Source: Methanobacteriaceae archaeon (GTDB lineage: Archaea > Methanobacteriota > Methanobacteria > Methanobacteriales > Methanobacteriaceae). Taken from it: 64,000 nucleotides of DNA. The DNA is taken from the NCBI GenBank assembly GCA_030656015.1, contig JAUSNX010000004.1, forward strand, positions 496,001 to 560,000, given 5' to 3'. Under the pieces are notes generated by a model. That model was not told the DNA's origin. It searched no databases and saw only the letters and a list, made by a program, of their open reading frames with translations. The position numbers were made by a program, and so were the translations under genes. Below, in pieces: positions 38,570 to 48,631 of the stretch. Numbering within the stretch: position 1 is the stretch's first letter; every line of letters begins with the position of its first letter.

Positions 38570-39619
38570 TTATTTAAAAGAACTGTAACGATGGGCAATA
38601 TTACAAGTACCTTCTTTAGAAACCATACAAGCCCCAATAGGATTCATTGGAGTACATTCTTCCTTAAATAACTTACATTCTTCTGGTCGGGCGACTCCCC
38701 TGAGAATCGGGCCACATATGCAACCAGTAGGTGCTTCTTTTACTCTTTCAACTTTTATGTCAAATTTTTCGCGAGCATTGAACTGGGAGAACTCATCTCG
38801 TACTTCCATCACTGAGTCAGGAATTTCTGGAAATCCTCTCCATTCTCTACTAGTTATGTAAAATACATCGTCCAAAGCTTTCTGGGCCTTTAAATTACCT
38901 TCTTCCCTTACCGCACGCTTGTATTCATTCTGTACTTCTGCTTTTCCGGCTTTAATCTGTCTCAGTATCATGTAAACCGCCATAAGAATGTCCAATGGAT
39001 TGAATCCAGCAACCACTTGAGGTATTCCATATTTTTCAGAAAATGGTTCGTACGGTTTAGTACCTATGATAGTAGCAACATGACCTGGCTCTATCAGTGC
39101 ATTTAAGTTCACTTCACCAGATTCAATCAAAAATTGGAGTGCTGGTGGAATCATTCGGTGACAAGAAAGTATGGAAAAGTTCTCTGGCGGTCCGGCCAGT
39201 AATTCTGAAGCCGTGGTAGGAGCCGTGGTTTCAAATCCAGCGGACATGAATACTACTTCATTGTCCATTTTTTGAGCAATCTCCACCGCATTATTCACCC
39301 CATAAACTACTCTAACATCAGCTCCATCCTCTTTGGCCTCAGCCAATGAGCTTCTAGAACCTGGTACTCGGAGCATGTCCCCAAAGGTAGTTATGGTTAC
39401 TCCTTTCTCAGCTAGTTGGAGACATTCATCAATTTCACGAGCAGGTACGCAGCAAACTGGGCAACCTGGCCCTGCCACTACTTCTACTTCTTCAGGCAGT
39501 AGTGTTCTGATTCCGTGATGCATTATAGTGTGTTCATGAGATCCGCAAACGTGCATTATTTTTACTGGTTGGGATATTTTTTCAATCCTTCCCACAATTT
39601 CCCTGGATAAGTTTTTCAT
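38570..39619 (-). CDS. hypD: Hydrogenase maturation protein HypD
   Basis: A 349-residue HypD. It helps build the Fe(CN)2CO centre of [NiFe]-hydrogenases with HypC and HypE. The signatures are HVCGSHEHTIMHHGIR, GPGCPVCCVPAREID, TFGDMLRVPGSR and the cysteine-rich end with PTGCICGPILRGV and GACMVSKEGTCN. The cysteines match the [4Fe-4S] and redox sites. AAGGTGAAGCC before the ATG is a fair ribosome site. Other hyp genes are not in the window. It fits a hydrogenotrophic methanogen. Confidence 0.97.
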   Translation of the reverse strand: MKNLSREIVGRIEKISQPVKIMHVCGSHEHTIMHHGIRTLLPEEVEVVAGPGCPVCCVPAREIDECLQLAEKGVTITTFGDMLRVPGSRSSLAEAKEDGADVRVVYGVNNAVEIAQKMDNEVVFMSAGFETTAPTTASELLAGPPENFSILSCHRMIPPALQFLIESGEVNLNALIEPGHVATIIGTKPYEPFSEKYGIPQVVAGFNPLDILMAVYMILRQIKAGKAEVQNEYKRAVREEGNLKAQKALDDVFYITSREWRGFPEIPDSVMEVRDEFSQFNAREKFDIKVERVKEAPTGCICGPILRGVARPEECKLFKEECTPMNPIGACMVSKEGTCNIAHRYSSFK

Positions 39620-40018
39620 GGCTTCACCTTACTTATTTCAATTATAATAAAGAGGACAATTAATTAGGGCCAAAAAGACTCAGATAATCCCCATTAATTA
39701 TTGAATATTATAAAGAATCTTAACTGATTTAATTATAGTTATGCTACTATATGCTAATTGAGTAAATAAGTTTATACAAAATAAGCTGAGTATTGCTAAC
39801 ATTTAAGATTTTATTAAAGTTTTTTTTATTGATTTGTATTCCAAATGATCCAGTTCAGAAATTTATCCAAATGGATCTTAAATAAATCAAAAGTCTAAAA
39901 AAAAAGCATATTAATCATTTAATTGAAAAACACAATTAAAAAATCTATTTAAAATATTCTAATAAACAATATTGTCATATTATTCAAAAAAATAAAAAAA
40001 GTGGGTTTTACCCCGAAA
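39620..40018. other. Gene-free interval upstream of hypD
   Basis: About 399 AT-rich bases holding the hypD promoter and, at the other end, the 3' end of the giant surface-protein gene. Apart from T- and A-runs I see no frame, repeat or RNA-like block. Confidence 0.5.
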
Positions 40019-43000
40019 TCAATTTTTTCCTTTGGGCATTATTATTCCTGCGACTATAGACAATATTGCAATTGCCAGTAAAGCTAGTGGAGCTCCTGTA
40101 TCTTGCATAGGGACGTTATTGCCACTAGAACCGTTGGTTCCATTAGTTCCATTAGTAGATATTGCACAGACATCTGCTGGTGTTATATTAGTAGATGTTG
40201 GATTAAATGTATCTGAAGCCACTGATGGATCAATCAAATATTTTCCTGGTTCAATTAGGGTCAGAAGAATATTCAAGTAGGGATCACTTATAGGTACATC
40301 CCCTACATTCCAAGTTAACGTTCTGGTAGCTGCATCATAAGTTGCAGTTCCATAACCTGATTCCGGGGTTGCACTGACAAATTTCATTCCTTTTGGAACC
40401 ACCCATGTGACTACTACATTTTCTGCAGTATCGGGTCCATTATTTCCCAGTTTGAATTGTATCAACACATTGTTTGGAATTCTTATACATTGTGTAGTGG
40501 TATTGACTACCAGATACAATGCTGCTGCTTTTGGTACGTTTATAGTAGCATTGGCTTCGCTAGCCCAGTTAATCATCTCCCCTGTTGCATTTACAATTGC
40601 GGTTAGGTTTAGAGTTGCGTTTGTACCATTTAATAATGTTCCTACGTTCCATATTCCTGTTGTGGAGTTGTATATTCCTTGTGAGGATAGGTATGAAACG
40701 AATACTAGTCCTGTTGGTAAGTTATCTACTACCTGCACACCTGATGCATCATTTGGTCCGTTGTTATGTGCTATTACTGTGAATATAATTGTACTTCCAT
40801 AGTTTGGAGTAGAATTATTCACCGTTTTTGTTATTACCACGTGTGAATGTAGTGGTATGTCCACTTGTGCGCTTGCGTTACCGTATGGTGGTCCTTGTGG
40901 GTATTGTGGGTTGTAATTGGTTTGTGATGTTTGGTATACTATGTTGTTTAGTGTAGTATTGGCTACGGTTATCTGTCCAGGTATTGCTACCCATAATGTT
41001 TGGCCTACATCAATAGATGCGAGCCAACTCCCTATCCATTGGCTAGGGACATTAATCCAGCTTCCTGAATCCCATTTATATTGCCAGTAACTATCTGGTA
41101 CGAATCCTGCTGGTAGAGCATCACTTAGAGTGATTGTAGCAAAACTAGGGCCTAGATTTGTTGCACTGAAGACTACCCAGACATTATCCTGGTATTGTGC
41201 TGTGTTTATTGGTGTTCCGTCTTGGTTTGCTCTCCACTCTTTATGAAGAGTAAAGATAGATGCTGAAGGTACATTTATTGTTTCGTTGTCTTCGCTCCAT
41301 GGTAATGGGTCAAAGGTTGTCTGGTTGGTCACACTAGCCCAGTTGGTTATGGTTCCTACTCCAGTCACATTAGCTATTATGTTCAGGAATGCTGAGGTGC
41401 CGTTTAATAATGTTCCTATATTCCATATTCCAGTATTTGAATCATATGTTGTTCCTGGTGTAAATATAGATGAAACATAGGTCAATCCAGCTGGTAATAT
41501 ATCTGTTACTTGCACACCTTGGGCATCGTTTGGACCTGTATTAAGTGCGGTGATGGTGAACGTCACTAAACTCCAATAATCTGGTATTAGATTGTTAACT
41601 GTTTTGTTTAATACAACATGAGCTGATGGTTCCACAGTCACGTTAGCGGTTGCGTTGTTATCTTCAGGGTGCGGATCAAAGGTGGTTGATGTTACATTCA
41701 CGAAATTGGTTATTAATCCGGTGGCATTTACTATTGCAGTTATATTAATTGTTGCAGATTGTTCGTGTCCCAGAGTTCCTAAATTCCAGGTGTATATGTT
41801 CCCTACTATTAAAGATGGTACTGGTGTTGAGGATACGAAAATCAGCCCACTTGGCCATACATCTGTGACCAATACATCCTGAGCAGCATCTGGCCCTGCA
41901 TTGAACACAATCACCGTAAAATGGATTGTATCTCCATAATTTGGTGTTGGTTCGTCAACTGTTTTACTGATTGTGAGATCTGCTGTGGGTACATATGGGG
42001 TTTCGACGAAAAGTACTTCTAAATCCTGGTTGTTCTGTGGGTTGGGGTCGAATTCAGTTCCGTTGACGGTGGCGATGTTGGTTATGTTTCCTATGAACGT
42101 ATTATTTATGGTGACATTAAATACAAGAGTCACTATTTGACCAACTGTCAGAGTTCCTATGTTCCATATTCCAGTAATAGGATCCCAAGTTCCCTGACTA
42201 GGAGTTGCAGCACCAAATGATGCTATTCCTGTGGGAATGGGGTCGTATGCCATTACGTTCGTTGCGTTGTTGGGTCCTAGGTTTGTAACTGTTAGGGTGA
42301 ATGTTACGTTTTGTCCAGAGATTAATCCTGATGTCTGGTTGGCTGTTTTTATTATGGCCAAATCTGCAGCAGGGATTAAATTGTTGTTTGCTGTAGCGTT
42401 ATTATTGAATGTTCCATTAAGATATGCATTAACCGTGTTGGTGATAGTACCTGGGGCTGGGGCATTTATATCTACAATACCTCTAATCCAGAAAGTAACA
42501 GTCTGACCAACAGACAGGTTTCCAAGAGGTACATTCTGTTCGGACGTGTATGGATTCCAGTTAGCATTATCCAAAGAGTATTGTACTCCACTAGTTAAAA
42601 CTGGAGGTATGGTGTCCAAAAAGCTCACGTTCCAGGCAGTATGTGGACCATCGTTTTGTATAGTCATGTGGTAAGATAATAAACTACCAGACCAAATTGG
42701 CTCAGGAGTTCCATGTTTGGTCACATTAAGATTTGCTGGGAAGTCTACTAGAGGTATGGGTAATGTTAAGTTTCCAGTGTTGTTATGTGGGTCTGTGTAA
42801 GTAATGTTAGCTATTAAATTAGTGGGAATGTTGAATCCGTTTTTCATTGACATTAAATTGTAACTTACGTTCCAGTTTTGTCCTTGTCCTAGACTTGGTA
42901 TAAACCAGGTTAAGGTTCTGGTACCATCTGGGTTTAAAACATTGGTTGTGGGGACAATGGTAGCTCCTACATAGGTCATGTAGTTGGGTACAACATCTGT

Positions 43001-43780
43001 GACAGTGATATTTTTAGCTTGAGTGGTTATGCTTTGGAATATCTGGTTATAGATGCTTTCTATGACTGAGGCATTGTTGGCAAAATAATATTGCGGCACG
43101 CCGTTGATAACAGATGCCATCTGTGTTAATACAGTAGGATTAACATCCGGTCCTAAACCTATGGTATAGACATTGTATCCAAGATTTTTTGCTTGAGTAG
43201 CATAGAATATAGCCATTTGATCTGGATTGAGTGTAGCATTACCACCTGCATTAAATTCTCCATCTGTTAGTAAGATGATGTTCCTTTGATTAGCTGGTAG
43301 TGATGATAAGCTGAGTATATTAATGGATGTTTGCATTGCCAGAGCACCATTTGTTGTTCCTCCAGGAGTGTTCTGGTTCACTACATTAATAGCCTGAGTG
43401 AAGTTACTGGTTAAACCTTGCTGTTGTTTTATTATATTAGCCCAATTAACCACACCCACTTTATCAGTGGTGTTGTTCATTTGATTTATGAAACTGATGG
43501 CTCCAGTTTTTCTAAGACCTGTGGGGTCACTGGTACTCATACTTCCAGAAGCGTCTATGGCAAAAACCACATCAGCAGGAAGTCGGGTTGAATCACTGGA
43601 TCCATTCACTTCTATGTTAACCGTGGCTGTATCAACCCCGGTTACTTGGGCGGTTTTATTTGCTTCTACAGGCTGAGCACATACTGATCCAGCCATAAAA
43701 AGCACCATGATTACCATGAATAAACTCATTATAATCAAATTTTTTTTCACTTTTCCCCCCCTTTTCAATTTTTTTTTCAA
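40019..43780 (-). CDS. Giant VWA and DUF11-repeat surface protein
   Basis: A 1253-residue exported protein. TTG at 43780 is chosen because AAGGAGGTGAAAAA lies directly before it. A signal peptide ends near VCAQPVEA. A von Willebrand A domain (about 55-250) has the MIDAS motif DASGSMS. DUF11-type repeats follow between about 340 and 1110 (for example TKTVNNSTPNYGSTIIFTVI). A module like that of the 1209-residue adhesin is membrane-proximal (IQFKLGNNGPDTAENVVV, DPYLNILL). The end is PMQDTGAPL, a hydrophobic span and PKGKN, an anchor signal. The first 30 coding bases contain A9 and G7 tracts. Likely an adhesive surface stalk. Confidence 0.93.
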   Translation of the reverse strand: MKKKLKRGGKVKKNLIIMSLFMVIMVLFMAGSVCAQPVEANKTAQVTGVDTATVNIEVNGSSDSTRLPADVVFAIDASGSMSTSDPTGLRKTGAISFINQMNNTTDKVGVVNWANIIKQQQGLTSNFTQAINVVNQNTPGGTTNGALAMQTSINILSLSSLPANQRNIILLTDGEFNAGGNATLNPDQMAIFYATQAKNLGYNVYTIGLGPDVNPTVLTQMASVINGVPQYYFANNASVIESIYNQIFQSITTQAKNITVTDVVPNYMTYVGATIVPTTNVLNPDGTRTLTWFIPSLGQGQNWNVSYNLMSMKNGFNIPTNLIANITYTDPHNNTGNLTLPIPLVDFPANLNVTKHGTPEPIWSGSLLSYHMTIQNDGPHTAWNVSFLDTIPPVLTSGVQYSLDNANWNPYTSEQNVPLGNLSVGQTVTFWIRGIVDINAPAPGTITNTVNAYLNGTFNNNATANNNLIPAADLAIIKTANQTSGLISGQNVTFTLTVTNLGPNNATNVMAYDPIPTGIASFGAATPSQGTWDPITGIWNIGTLTVGQIVTLVFNVTINNTFIGNITNIATVNGTEFDPNPQNNQDLEVLFVETPYVPTADLTISKTVDEPTPNYGDTIHFTVIVFNAGPDAAQDVLVTDVWPSGLIFVSSTPVPSLIVGNIYTWNLGTLGHEQSATINITAIVNATGLITNFVNVTSTTFDPHPEDNNATANVTVEPSAHVVLNKTVNNLIPDYWSLVTFTITALNTGPNDAQGVQVTDILPAGLTYVSSIFTPGTTYDSNTGIWNIGTLLNGTSAFLNIIANVTGVGTITNWASVTNQTTFDPLPWSEDNETINVPSASIFTLHKEWRANQDGTPINTAQYQDNVWVVFSATNLGPSFATITLSDALPAGFVPDSYWQYKWDSGSWINVPSQWIGSWLASIDVGQTLWVAIPGQITVANTTLNNIVYQTSQTNYNPQYPQGPPYGNASAQVDIPLHSHVVITKTVNNSTPNYGSTIIFTVIAHNNGPNDASGVQVVDNLPTGLVFVSYLSSQGIYNSTTGIWNVGTLLNGTNATLNLTAIVNATGEMINWASEANATINVPKAAALYLVVNTTTQCIRIPNNVLIQFKLGNNGPDTAENVVVTWVVPKGMKFVSATPESGYGTATYDAATRTLTWNVGDVPISDPYLNILLTLIEPGKYLIDPSVASDTFNPTSTNITPADVCAISTNGTNGTNGSSGNNVPMQDTGAPLALLAIAILSIVAGIIMPKGKN

Positions 43781-43794
43781 TTTTTCACCTCCTT

Positions 43795-44266
43795 TATATT
43801 GCGATTAACATAGAATATATGGACTTAAGAAATATAAGTAATTATTTATCATGTTTTTTTCTATATTGGCCAATAATTTCTAACATATTAACTTTTTAAA
43901 TGAACAATTCATAATTATTTTAGAAATTATCTAAAAAATGTTTAATTTAAAATAAAGCAATATTAATAAAATTTAAGCGAATTCAAAAATAAATTAATAA
44001 GAAAACCATATAATGCCAATATATTTGTATTAAAAATAAATTTCAGACAAATAGCACAATCCGATGCACATAATTGTACATCATATTAATAATTCTCGAG
44101 AAAAATTAGAGAATAATTATTCATATTTAAGAGAAATAAATTAGAGAAATAATCAAGTTCGTCATATGTAGATTTAACGAACATGTGGCAAGGAAAAACA
44201 CGAAATATAATGCTATAAAATATATTAGTAATACAATAATAAATATTACTTAAAGGAGATTCTAGT
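43795..44266. other. Gene-free interval with iteron-like repeats before the integrase relic
   Basis: About 470 AT-rich bases. Three copies of TTA(A)GAGAA(A)TAA occur at 44106-44116, 44127-44139 and 44141-44152. A TTCTCGAGAA palindrome is at 44093-44102, and GTTCGT (44157-44162) faces ACGAAC (44177-44182). These cluster directly upstream of the integrase relic. Confidence 0.5.
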
Positions 44267-44596
44267 ATGAAATTTGATGTTGCCTCCCAAGATCGTATTG
44301 ACTTATGAGTACTAAGAAAAGATCTAGAAAAATCAAGTCTAAAAGCCTATCTTAATTGCTTTAAAAACTTTTGTGAATTAATTGGTAAAACACCAGATGA
44401 ACTTATCTTGGAAGCAGATGCTGAAGAGGAAAAGGGTATTAAATTGAGGGATAGGAAGATTAATCTTTATTTTTTAAAATATAAAAGAAAGCTAGAAAAC
44501 GATTGAAAAGGCAATTGAACTATCAAATTACTTTTTAAAACAATTAAATAGTATCCTGAGCTCATGGACATAATCGAACAAATTGCCAATGAATAA
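44267..44596 (+). pseudogene. Integrase N-terminal relic
   Basis: AAAGGAG precedes ATG at 44267, and the frame reads like the N-terminal SAM-like domain of an archaeal tyrosine recombinase: SLKAYLNCFKNFCELIGKTP, DELILEADAEEEKGIKLRDR, INLYFLKYKRKLEND. In-frame stops break it early (TGA after RIDL, then TGA, TGA and TAG further on), and no catalytic domain with R-H-R-Y residues follows before the closing TAA at 44594. It is inferred to be the decayed remnant of an integrase gene of a lost mobile element. Confidence 0.7.
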
Positions 44597-44908
44597 TTAG
44601 TTAGTCTAATCTTTTTCTGACATTTGAGATAATATTCCCCTTTTTTTCATATTCTTTGATGTATTTAGTAATGCGACCTGGGATAGGCTACTCTTATTAT
44701 TTTTCTACAGGAAGGCCAGGAGCAGTAATTTTATAGCAGTTTTTTTATAAATAGACAGCCTATATATATTAGTAATTCTTAACTTCTAATTATGAAGAAC
44801 AACATCTTCAACAAGTATGATTAGATTCATTAAGATTTTGATTAGATATGAGAATTTCATGCCACATAAATATTTAATTAATGTTTTTTAAAATAAGAAG
44901 ATGATGAT
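44597..44908. other. Gene-free interval with a decayed minus-strand frame
   Basis: On the minus strand a stop-broken frame reads ITAPGLPVEK, then three stops, then GRITKYIKEYEKKG before TAA at 44601-44603. It looks protein-derived but I cannot name it. The rest is the AT-rich promoter region of the glutamate dehydrogenase gene. Confidence 0.35.
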
Positions 44909-46243
<1,335 letters not shown>

Positions 46244-46320
46244 TAACTAATATACGTATATTCTGTTATGAGTAAGATATTTATAAATCATATATAATTT
46301 ATTAGTTGCAGAAGCTTTTC

Positions 46321-46347
46321 CAATAAAACAAGGATTGAAACTTTACT
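46321..46347 (+). repeat. Solitary CRISPR-repeat-like sequence
   Basis: A sequence starting CAATAAAACAAGG and ending ATTGAAAC. It resembles the ends of repeat families with the TTTCCAATAA...ATTGAAAC pattern, with an internal deletion. No second copy follows, so no array exists; it may be chance. Confidence 0.2.
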
Positions 46348-46348
46348 T

Positions 46349-46381
46349 CAAAATCATCGTGCTCATCCGAGTGATTTTTTA
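46349..46381 (+). terminator. Hairpin plus T-run after gdhA
   Basis: AATCATCG can pair with CGA-GTGATT (one bulged G) around an 8-base loop, followed by a run of six T. It looks like a terminator for gdhA, about 105 bases after the stop codon. Confidence 0.5.
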
Positions 46382-46589
46382 AAAGTTCCATATACTTTCT
46401 TACCACCTATTGTCCTCTAATGACCAAGCTTATCATGGAAAATAATTTTCATTTTACTTTTTTTAAGGGAAATATATTGATTGTATTAAAAATTAAAGTT
46501 TTCCAAGCAGTTCTAAGGTATTTTGAACTGTTTATTACATAATTTAGGGATTTAAAAAAAAATTGGGAGTGGGATGTAAAATCCCATTA

Positions 46590-48086
46590 TTACTTTTTAC
46601 TAACACCTATAAATCCACTTACAACCATTAAAATTGCCAGTATTACTCCAGTTAATGGCATTCCAGTGTTTTGCATTCCCACGGTGTCATATGATGTAGT
46701 GGTTGATGCGTTAACAGAGGTATTGTTGGTGTTGTTGGTATTGTTTCCAGGATTAACTCCTGGTCCCTGAACAGCGTAGAGATAAAAGATTCCATCAATG
46801 TTCACCCCGAAGTATAGGGTACCATCACTAGATAAGGCTGCGGAAGTACTTGGATTAACTGCTAATGACCATTTAATGGTTCCATCCGGGTTTAAAGCAT
46901 AGAATGTAGTACAGGCACTACCATCACCAAAGTAAATGGTTCCATCGGCACCTATTACTGGATCTATACCAACTGCACGAACAGTGGTGAAACTCCATTT
47001 AAGGGTTCCATCCTGATTAATTGCATACAAAATGCCAGAATACTTATTATTATCTTGGAAAGAACCTCCGACATATATAGTACCATCTTTAGATACTGAA
47101 GGGGCTGTTGCAAAATAAGAGTAATCTCCTTTTTCAGCGGCATATAACCATTTAAATGTTCCATTAGGATTTATTGCGTATAATTTGCTGTCGTCACTTG
47201 CTAAATAGATAGTTCCATCACTGGCGACTGTTGGATGTGATCTTACTCCTCCATTAAATTGGTAAACCCATATTATATTCCCATTCTGATTGAATGCGCA
47301 TAGGTTAACTGTTCTGTCACTATAAGACCAAACGTGATATACAAAGTAGATAGTTCCATCGGGAGCTATAGCGGGAGATGGTACATTATCACCATACTGT
47401 CCTTCGGAAACACCATATTCCCATTTTTTAGTGCCGTCAGGATTTAACGCGTTTAATTTAGCGTTCCATCCTCCTTCGTAATAGCTGCTGCTGAAGTAGA
47501 TAGTTCCATCAGTCCAAACTGCTGGAGATCCGCTCATGTAGACTGCTGCTCCTTCGTTGAGGATGTATTTCCATTTTACAGTTCCATCAGGATTGAAGGC
47601 ATATACCATACCGTAAGTTCGGGTATTATCATGGAATTCACCGGTAATATAGATGGTGCCATCAGCTGTAATGGCTGGAGATCCTACAAAGTAATTGTAA
47701 CAGTTCTCATTCAGGATTCCATCTAAAATGGTATAATTCCATTTTTTGGTTCCATCTGGATTCAATGCATATAAATTAGCTAGATAATTTGTACCATTAT
47801 TGAATCGAGTTGGCAAGTATATGGTGCCATCGGGACCTATAGATGGTGCCTGATTTATTTGACTGTCGTTATCTCCAGTAGTATAGTTCCATTTTGTGCT
47901 GTTGTTTTGAGGTCCAACATACTGGGACTGTCCAGTGTTCTGGTTGTCATTCATGGCTTTAGGGTACTGACTGTCAGCCAGGGTATCGGGCGAATCAGCC
48001 ATAACCGGACTAATTGATATAAATATCAGTGCAATCAAAGCCATGACAAGTGTTATTTGTTTTAATTTGTGTTCTTTTTTGATCAA
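46590..48086 (-). CDS. PQQ-like beta-propeller surface protein
   Basis: A 498-residue exported protein. TTG at 48086 is preceded by AAAAGGAGGTGAAAA, which decides the start. The signal peptide is LVMALIALIFISISPVMA. Residues about 55-430 hold at least eight PQQ-enzyme-like propeller blades with ALNPDGTKKWNY and APDGTIYFVYH patterns; they lack obvious PQQ or metal sites and are more likely a binding platform. An Asn/Thr-rich linker (NNTNNTSVNASTTTS) leads to GMQNTGMPL, a hydrophobic span and a final KK. The C terminus matches that of the adhesins. Confidence 0.92.
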   Translation of the reverse strand: MIKKEHKLKQITLVMALIALIFISISPVMADSPDTLADSQYPKAMNDNQNTGQSQYVGPQNNSTKWNYTTGDNDSQINQAPSIGPDGTIYLPTRFNNGTNYLANLYALNPDGTKKWNYTILDGILNENCYNYFVGSPAITADGTIYITGEFHDNTRTYGMVYAFNPDGTVKWKYILNEGAAVYMSGSPAVWTDGTIYFSSSYYEGGWNAKLNALNPDGTKKWEYGVSEGQYGDNVPSPAIAPDGTIYFVYHVWSYSDRTVNLCAFNQNGNIIWVYQFNGGVRSHPTVASDGTIYLASDDSKLYAINPNGTFKWLYAAEKGDYSYFATAPSVSKDGTIYVGGSFQDNNKYSGILYAINQDGTLKWSFTTVRAVGIDPVIGADGTIYFGDGSACTTFYALNPDGTIKWSLAVNPSTSAALSSDGTLYFGVNIDGIFYLYAVQGPGVNPGNNTNNTNNTSVNASTTTSYDTVGMQNTGMPLTGVILAILMVVSGFIGVSKK

Positions 48087-48101
48087 CTATTTTTCACCTC
48101 C

Positions 48102-48607
48102 TTTTACAATTTTTAGAGTTTCTTGTCCGGTTTTATCATTGTAAATATTTGAATATTATATGATGATAAAGAAAGTGGACAATTTGAAAATTCACAATTT
48201 AATTTATTGTTATAACATAAATATTTATTTTATGATGCTGATTTTTTATGATAAAAATTGTAAAATATATTTTCACTTGTTTAAAATGGTTGGTGATAAA
48301 GCATACAAGAAATTACGCAGTGAAAAATCAAAAATCGTGAAAAAATCAGTTTATGCCCCTATTTCACCAATATCAAACAAACCCGTTTTTTAAAATTAAT
48401 TAATAACCAGAATTAATAGTTCAAATTTAATTTAATTCAATAAATTCTAATTTTATACGTTTTAAATATTTGATTTTAATCAAAATATTCTACTTAAAAA
48501 AGTTTCTATATGATTTTAATATAAATACATAATAAATATAGAAACAATATAAATTATAATAATATATTTTTTTTGTTTTGCACAAAAATAAATTAATAAT
48601 ATCTAAT
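48102..48607. other. Gene-free AT-rich interval between divergent surface genes
   Basis: About 500 bases separating the divergent PQQ-propeller and TolB/cadherin surface genes. It must hold both promoters. A 77-codon plus-strand frame at 48160-48393 is present but has no ribosome site and an AT-driven composition. Confidence 0.5.
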
Positions 48608-48631
48608 ATAAAAAATAGGAGGGGAAATATA

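Noticed and set aside
40032-43676. Several open plus-strand frames antisense to the giant surface gene
   Set aside because: They mirror the Thr/Asn/Val-rich repeats of the real gene and lack starts with ribosome sites.
44601-44690. A real small gene reading GRITKYIKEYEKKG
   Set aside because: No start codon or ribosome site in frame and three stops just upstream; kept only as a decayed fragment.
46321-46590. A CRISPR array after gdhA
   Set aside because: Only one repeat-like sequence is present; no second copy or regular spacing follows.
48160-48393. A 77-codon plus-strand frame between two surface genes
   Set aside because: No ribosome site, AT-driven residue composition (Ile, Asn, Tyr, Lys) and no protein-like pattern; it lies in the shared promoter region of divergent genes.
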